A DNA stretch of 64,000 bases. Source: Corythucha ciliata. Its lineage: Eukaryota; Arthropoda; Insecta; Hemiptera; Tingidae. Positions within the stretch are counted from its first letter, which is position 1; every line of letters begins with the position of its first letter. The notes beneath the pieces are model-generated. The model had not been told where the DNA came from. It saw only the letters and a program-made list of their open reading frames with translations, and did not search any database. Shown here piece by piece: positions 57,232 to 64,000 of the stretch. Made by a program: the position numbers and the translations under genes. Where the stretch lies: assembly GCA_038030265.1 (NCBI GenBank), contig CM075939.1, forward strand, positions 55,533,253 to 55,597,252, in the 5' to 3' direction.

Positions 57232-58342
57232 GTAATTCACGGGTCTCGAGTATGGGACTGAAATTGATAAAAAAAAACGCTGATTCGCGGCGTGAAATAG
57301 AGAAAATACAAATTCGTGTCTAAAAGTGGAGGAAAACTTTAATTCACAACTAAGTATGACAAATTTCAATTTTACGGATAAAATCGAGAAAAAGCGGTAT
57401 AATTCGAAGCTAAAATTAAGAAATGTGCTCATTCACAGCTAAAATTGAGGGTGAAAAGTCCAATCACAGCTGAAATAGAGAAAACGCCAACTTGCAGATT
57501 CTTGGGAAACTTCGAGAATAAAATTGAGAAAAAGCGCTGGTCCAAGCGACTAAAACTGTACAAAGGCGCTAATTCACGGGTAAAATTTAGAGATACCCGA
57601 ATTGGCGTTCAAAATGAAGAAGAACGCTAATTTGTAGATACAATTTGGTCGGGGCACTCAAACGCTATTGTGGTCACTTTGCGGATGGATTATTGAGGCA
57701 AATCTTGAATTAATCTTAATTTTAGCCGCGAATTAGCGATTTACTCCATATTTCATCCACGTATTGGCGTTTTCACCATTTAAAGCTACAAATGGGTGCA
57801 TTTCGCCAACTTCAACAGCGTTTTACCGCCTTTTCTCAATTTTAGCCGCGAACTAGCGCTTTCTTTTACTTCTTATAGCCGTGCAAAATGACGTAATTTT
57901 CAATTTTAGCCGCGAATGATTGCTCAATGTTTACTGCTCAAGCCCGCGAATTCGCTGATTTTCTCAGCTTGATCTATACGAATTGCCGTTTTTTTTTTTT
58001 CTTCTTCTTCTTCTATTTTATTTAGTTTATTTATCGAATGAGCGCTTCATTTTAATTTTAACCGGGAACTAGCGGGTCTTCTCCGTTTCAGCCACGTATT
58101 AGCAGGTTTTCCCAAATAGATCCTCGAATTAGCGTTTTTCAATTTTTGCCGCGCCTTGTTTCCTAGTTTAAGCCGCGAATTGTTTCCTAGTTTTAGCTGC
58201 GAATTGTTTCTTGGCCTCAAAAATGGAAATTTTAGCCTCAGCGAATGGATTTTTTAAAAAAATAGATGCCAATGAGCGCTATTTGTCAACCTTGGCTGCG
58301 AATTTTCACAATTTCTTCACTTTAACCGTGAATTAGCGGATT
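57121..58342 (-). repeat. right arm of the giant inverted repeat
   Basis: It is the inverse complement of 54380-55368, including the LINE 3' end, AAT tract, array units and the AGAAGAAGAAG tract (54712-54731 against 57997-58012 inverted). It contains about 200 extra bases (57275-57480) made of array units. Confidence 0.9.
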
Positions 58343-59045
58343 TCAATTTCAATACCGGGGATTTCAATCGCTAAATAGCGCTTTTTTTCTCTCTTATATC
58401 GCATGCAAATTAGCGTTTTTATCAATTAGAGCCACTAGAAACCACATATTGGCGTTTTTCCCATACTAGCAAAGCCTCCTGTGCGATTTTTTTACTGTGA
58501 ATTAGTGCTCATTCTAAATTATGGCTGCGTTTTTAGCCACGAATTAGTGATTTTTTTTTCGCTTTCTGCTGTGAATTGGCGCTATTCCACTATTTCAGCT
58601 GTGAATATTAGCGCTTTTTAAAAACTTTTTGCCATGGTGGTTGCCCCGCATTAAGATTTAGCAAATTTGCGCGCCTTCTCGATTTAATCTCCCATTAATG
58701 TTAGCATATGCTTTATAAGCTAGGTTGCTGTAGGAATTGGTGTATTTTTCTTAATTTTGGCGGTAAATGAGCGCTTGTTCTCATTATTAGCCGTGAATTA
58801 ATTTTTTTTTTTTAATTTTAGTCGAGATTTGTCTTAATTTTACCCGTGAATTAGACTGTTTTATTAAGTTGTTGCCATTAGGGCTTTTTATCTATTTTAG
58901 TCACAAAGTTGTCCTTGAAGCCGCGATTTTACCGTTTTTCTTAATTTTAACCGCAGATTGGCTCTTTTTCACAGTTCTTTTTCCTAATTTTAGCACTAAA
59001 TAGAGCGTTTTCTCAATTTCAGTCCCGAATTGGGGTTTTTCGCTA
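57226..59045. repeat. degenerate ~30-bp repeat field, plus then minus orientation
   Basis: Plus-oriented units run to about 57640. After the GGGGCACTCAAACGCT landmark (57652) the units are minus-oriented to about 59045. Beyond 58342 the field continues outside the inverted repeat, with T-rich variation. Confidence 0.8.
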
Positions 59046-62000
59046 TACCCACCTAGCAGGTAGATGGTAATGCGGTGTGGTGTAATGAGGGGGGCGGGGA
59101 GGCATACGTGTGGGTGCGGGTCCCTCCTTTTTTAAGAGTGCTATACTATAATACACCTCATTGAAACCGTTTCGGTGCCACTGGGTTATGGTGGCTCATT
59201 AAAACGATGAACGCGGGAATGATGTCGGGGATTTGACCCACTTCAGACAATCAAGGCACTGACGGTGGAGTTCAGTCTCCGCTTTGACTTCTGCAGCCCT
59301 TTTCAACTATCTGATTGTGAGCTATACTTATGGCCGCACTGTATTATGGTCTCAGCCATTCGGCAATTGAGCCGAGTATACGCGGAGCTGATGGACTACT
59401 TTATAAAACAACTCATTAGAACAGTCTACTATGTCTTTATGGTCTCTATGCCCTGGTTCATCCCCCCCCCCCCCAAGTCGAGAACCTAGAGCCACACAGT
59501 ATGTTCACACATTCTCAGCAGCCATCGATATATAATCTTTAGAATGTTCTTTCCACCTTCAAACCACGTGGACCGAATGTTAGTTGGTCAATGCTGTAAA
59601 TTCCCTGTTCGGCATTCTAAGCGCAGCTGCGGACTGCATAAGTATTTAATTAATGCGGCGAAGAATCTTCGTCTTATTCTAAGCGTTTAAACGTCGTGAT
59701 TTGACGGAGAATAAAAAAATCCATGGGATGATGTCTATAAAGGTAAAAAATGAAATGCGCGCGTGTGAGTGTGCAACAGAGATGAAACGAGTGGAAGAAT
59801 CACATTATAGCCATGAGAAAGAAACGGTAGAGAACCTCAGGAGAAACCGATTAGGATCTCGTTAGAAATTCAGAGAGTCGGGGCTGCGGCTTTCTTCAAA
59901 AGACAAAATGAAAAAAAAAAAAAAAAACAACAACCTCGTCTTGGCCTTGTTGGAACTGTGAAGGAAGTGAAAAGAAGAGGGGGGAGGGGTGATACAACAC
60001 ACTTTATACAAACCCGAACCCGAAGGTGTCACGATGGACGTCGCCTTTTTTTCTTCAAATTCAGGCAGTCCATTTTTAGCATTATACGTGCCCACTCTCA
60101 CTGTAAAGGTGGAAAGAATCGACCAACGTTGAATAAACGAGTTATCGATTTTGATTATTATATTGTTCAATGACATTTTATTAAAAACACAGCCATGTAA
60201 TAGTGTTGCATCTTCAGCATCATATTTCAGCTAAATTTTTCCATAATCTTATACTTGATGCATTTCGTTATAGTTACTATAAAATATCCCGCTGAGGAAT
60301 GGCGCTTGGACCTCATCCCTTATTACAGTTCCTTTTGATTCGAATACAATTATTGATTGTCGTCGAAAATTATGCACTCGTTGATTAATTAACATAATGT
60401 TATTACGACGGACGAAAACCAACATCCGGTAACCGTCAAACTCAACTAGACAAAGTGGTTTGCCTCCTCCTCATACATTTTTCTAGCTCTTTTATTTTTC
60501 TCGAGACGTTTAAACGGAGTCCGCCGGCATTGTGTAGGTTCAAATACTTAAAGGCTACCATCTAAATACCCGAGGGGGCTTTAATCAGCATAACCACTCT
60601 AAGCCCCGAGATACCCACAAGCAAAAGGACGACGAGGTAATTGTGTGTGATTCATGCGAACCGCGAGTGGAATCTCACCTTCTAAAGCTGGAAAGATCTT
60701 CAAGCACTCAACCCCCCCCCCTCGCCACCACTTCATCACTACGAGACTCCATCGTCCTTTCTATTTATTTATTTGTAGTTCTCGTCAAAGATATTCAACT
60801 CTCCACTTCTTTCACTGCCCGCTGCAAGATCTTGGCTTTCAATGCTCTCAACGGTAGTTTTTCCGACGTACTTTTATCTCTAGAAGACGACGATAAGATC
60901 AGGGTGGGTATTATCCTTTGTTAGAAAGGCCCTAAACGTGGAGACAGGAGTCTTGGAAGCTTCCTTTTCTACCCTGATGAATGGAAGAAGCTTGGCACAA
61001 AAACTTTTAACAGTAGAATATTTCTCGTGTATATTGTAAAGGTTCGGGGGAGGGGGGGGGGTGGAGTAAAATAATCGACTTGAACCACTTTTTTAAAGTC
61101 TTTTTGGGTGGGCTCACCCGCGCTCGTGTGCCCATCACGAAAAACGTTTCCTATTTCATCAGAATTTTTTTTTGTTTTTTTGTCTCATCATTGTTTTCTC
61201 AAACTCAGAACGAATGTTCACGTATGCGCGTCAACGTAGGCGTGATGCTCCTGGGGGACTGAAGGGAACAGGGCAATAAAAACAAAAATAATAAAGACGA
61301 GGAGAGTGTGTGAGAGAGAGAAAAAAGCGAGGGCCAACTTTTAAAAACGAGAGGATGTAAATGGGTGGGGCACTTTATGGTCGCGTGGCCGTGGTGCCCA
61401 CGCTATTTTCAAGTAAAGCAAGGCCTGATGCTCAGTGTCGGTCACGAACTATAAACAAAAAAGATCGCTGTGGAACTCCCTTCTTTCTTTTCTTCTTTTT
61501 GTTGCCTTGACCGTGAAGGTGGTTCCAAGTTTTAACTCACGTGCATAAATATACATATTATATCCACGGAGGAAACGAAATTTATTTGTTAGCCTCATGA
61601 ACAATAAGATACTAAATAAAGTTGCAAATTTTATCCCTCCCTGGTTTACCTTTTCTTCTTCCATTTTTTTGCTTTTACCAAATCTCCAGTATTTGTCTTC
61701 AATTATTCATGAGCCTAGCAGTATGTGCTAACTTACCCCATACTTAGCCTGTAGAGACCGTGCAAGTTTTTACAATAATTTAAAGCGATCTGAAAATTAA
61801 ATTAATGAACTTGACACATCGCTAATCATACGGACTGGCTGAGCGAAAAATTATGCAACCCGAGCCGGAGGTGATTGAGAAGAAAATATACTAGCTCTCT
61901 CGCTCATTTCACTCCCCCTTTCACTCTCTCATCTCCTCGCACACATAAAAACAGTCAGACAGGGCAATATAACTACAGTCGCTCATTCATCTTGAGTGGG

Positions 62001-62341
62001 CGGAAGGGCGAGTCGAGGTTTAGAAGCTGGTAAGACAGAAGTCTAGACGAACGTCACAGAAAAAAAAATGTATAAACACCCTTTCATTCACTCCCCTCAT
62101 CCTCTCCAACCATCGCATATCACAGTCAGTTTCTGTCTGTCTTAACAGACGGGGCAGGATAATATTTGTCTGTAACTCTTTTTTTTTTGTTTTTTTTTTC
62201 CGAAGCTGAATTGAAGTTGTGTTTGAGCGTGCATAATAAGTAATAACCATTTGGATTAGGACGAATTTATTGCCTTATAGGCGAAATATTTGTGTATTTA
62301 AACATGTAAAACATTTTGTACTAACTATACGCACATAAATC
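59046..62341. other. non-coding stretch
   Basis: C14 near 59461-59474, a C9 tract near 60711, G runs near 61041-61060, A and T tracts. Open frames (59862-60176, 60643-60924, 62020-62250) lack protein character. No gene is recognised. Confidence 0.45.
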
Positions 62342-63499
62342 ACCCAATTTAATGCTAAATCAGGTCTGATCGGCGATCGGTATCTTCGCACAGTTGGTAA
62401 CCAACAAGTTTTTAGCGAATGGTTTGACGACGTTATTTGAGGTCTTCGGACCTAAATTATCCGACGATATCGACATGGACACACTGAAAACGGGCGTCGA
62501 CAGAGAGAAACGTTCCATCAGGAGGGCTATTTGTATGTCGTCCGACTTTGGACCTTTTGCACTGAAGTCATCAAGCTTTAGCCCACAATTTGGAATCGCG
62601 TTCTATACCTGCGGCCAGACGAAGCGTTTCGCGAACGAGTAGCGAAGTGCGTTTCGGAGAAGGATGTGCGGCGTTGTGGATGAGACGGAAAACTTTATTA
62701 TGGCGGAAGAGGGGAAGGAATGAAAACACGATTTCTTTCATCGCAAAAATCAATTCTCGGCGGAGTTTGAGAGAGTTTGCAGGGGATTTGAGGAGATTTT
62801 TCAGTTCTTCGTCGTTTTCTTGAGTTTTGGCAACTTCGGCGAAATCGAAAAGATTAATGGTTTCGAGTCTGGACGTGAAGTCGGCTATCACATTATCCTT
62901 ACCACTGATGATGAGTTGTGAAATAAAATCCAATTGACGGAAGAGGCGAGGTGACGCTTTTTCGAGGGTTGTGGTCCGTGTAAACTGTTGAACTTTGACC
63001 TTCTACAAAGTGTCGAAAATGTTTGATCGATGCATAAATTGCGAGAAATTCTTTGTCGTATGTGCTATAACGAGTTTCTTCCGTGTCTGTCAGTTTTTTG
63101 GAGAAAAAAGCTAACGGTGGGGAGGAGCCGTCAATGCTTTGTTGAAGAACGGAGCCGATTGCCATGTCTGAAGCGTCAACTTGAAGGAGTAAAGGACAGT
63201 CAGGCTGGCGTTGGCGAGGGTTTTGAGACAGTCGTCGTATGCTTGACTCAAATCGGAATTCCAGATGATGAGAGCGTTGTCGTTTATTGCAATCTCTGAG
63301 TGCGTTGTGAAGTTTTACTAGGGACCAGGCCACTCGACGGAGAAAACGCTGATAGAAATTGATTGTACCTAAAAAAACGACGCAAGGCACGGAACGTGGA
63401 CGGTCGGCTGGCATCTATGAGTGCCTGACGGCAGAGGAGTGGTGCCTGACGGAGTGATTCAAAAACCGAGAAAATCGATTTCTTCTTCGCCGAAAACAC
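62342..63499 (-). pseudogene. gypsy RNase H and integrase remnant
   Basis: After RT the frames shift several times: a TINFYQRFLRRVAWSLVKL region, then RNase H (LLLQVDASDMAIGSVLQQ, TRYSTYDKEFLAIYASIKHF, VYTDHNP). The integrase finger region (HNAAHPSPKRTSLLVR) ends at 62571, and the catalytic core is represented only by its start (RFQCVHVDIVG, about 62480). Same family as 45095 and 51691. Confidence 0.75.
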
Positions 63500-64000
63500 A
63501 TTTTACGCGATTAAGGCAGATTTCGTAATATTTGAATCGTTGGAACACAACGGAAAGGTGTTCTTCGTGTTCCTCTGGAGACGTTGAAGCGACCAGAACG
63601 TCATCGAGGTATGTGAAGACGAACGGGAGGTCTCGAAGAACTTCGTCCATGAATCGCTGAAAAGTCTGTCCAGCATTTTTCAGACCGAAAATCATCATTG
63701 GGAATTCAAAGAGTCCGAAGGGGGTGATAATGGCTGTTTTCTCGATGTCGGTAGGTGCGATAGGTATTTGGTTGTAAGCCCTCAAAAGATTCAGTTTTGA
63801 GAAAATTTTCCATGTAGGTTGGATGAAAAATCGTGAATGTGGGGTAGGGGATAGCGATCGGGCTTAGTGACGGCATTTAACCGTCGGAAGTCACCGCATC
63901 GACGCCAGCTTCCATCTTTTTTGGCGGGCTAGGTGAAGTGGAGTGGACCAGCTTGATTTTGAGGGTCGACAGATCCCACGATCGAGCATCATCTGGAACT
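63459..64000 (-). pseudogene. gypsy reverse transcriptase, running off the window
   Basis: RT blocks [39 protein letters not shown] and the catalytic [11 protein letters not shown] are in one frame (63459-63785), ending with a stop right after IDFLGF. The N-terminal RT part ([19 protein letters not shown]) lies in other frames at 63786-64000. The element continues past the window end. Confidence 0.85.

Noticed and set aside
56900..57432. Upstream extension of the element 4 frame to 57432 as coding
   Set aside because: It runs through an AAT tract and array units; real similarity to LINE RT starts only after about 57120.

Overview
The window looks like a piece of an arthropod, most likely insect, nuclear genome. 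It has a spliced seven-helix gustatory-receptor-type gene, an intronless EcKinase-like (CHK) gene, I-clade LINEs with their own RNase H, insect Ty3/gypsy elements including one with an errantivirus-type env, and a THAP/DDE/YqaJ DNA transposon of the ISL2EU/Harbinger kind. The order cannot be fixed from the sequence; a hemipteran-like genome is only a guess. There is no sign of bacterial gene organisation. By sight, well under 5% of the window is host coding sequence.

Layout. 1-2.2 kb: a possible 3' end of a host gene, a degenerate CTCGGCTAA-rich repeat, and a 766-bp inverted-repeat element carrying an exact 385-bp copy of neighbouring DNA. 2.8-9.3 kb: a nearly full-length minus-strand I-type LINE (5'UTR, ORF1 with zinc knuckles, ORF2 with endonuclease, RT and RNase H, AAT tail) with a few stops and frameshifts. 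Its 5' end abuts the AAT tail of a second, internally deleted I-type LINE (9.3-12.0 kb), which itself abuts a fragment of a third LINE (12.0-12.9 kb). 13.2-14.4 kb: intact EcKinase-like gene. 16.6-20.4 kb: a large degenerate repeat field with units of about 30 bp (core AATTCGCGGCTAAAATTGAG) in a higher-order period of about 350-370 bp. 20.4-22.8 kb: a gypsy scrap, a complete three-exon gustatory receptor gene and a possible second receptor exon. 24.5-33.1 kb: a decayed ISL2EU-like transposon (THAP-DDE transposase converging on a YqaJ nuclease gene, with a SWIM exon further out) containing three copies of one fold-back MITE family and flanked by two related Harbinger-type MITEs.

33.3-38.1 kb: a truncated errantivirus-like provirus (RT/RNase H, integrase, env), all genes broken. 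38.1-46.4 kb: more of the 30-bp repeat on both strands, a 529-bp TA-flanked inverted-repeat element and a gypsy RNase H/integrase fragment. 46.4-51.7 kb: AT-rich non-coding DNA with poly-G/C tracts and small MITEs. 51.7-54.2 kb: gypsy gag/RT remains, a MITE relic and a 30-bp minisatellite. 54.4-58.3 kb: a giant inverted repeat with arms of about 1 kb around a truncated I-type LINE. 58.3-62.3 kb: the rest of the array and non-coding DNA. 62.3-64 kb: another gypsy pol of the same family, running off the window.

The likely working host genes are the EcKinase-like gene and the gustatory receptor. Almost everything else is a nested history of mobile elements and a dispersed satellite-like repeat, with retroelement pieces repeatedly lying where the repeat reverses direction.
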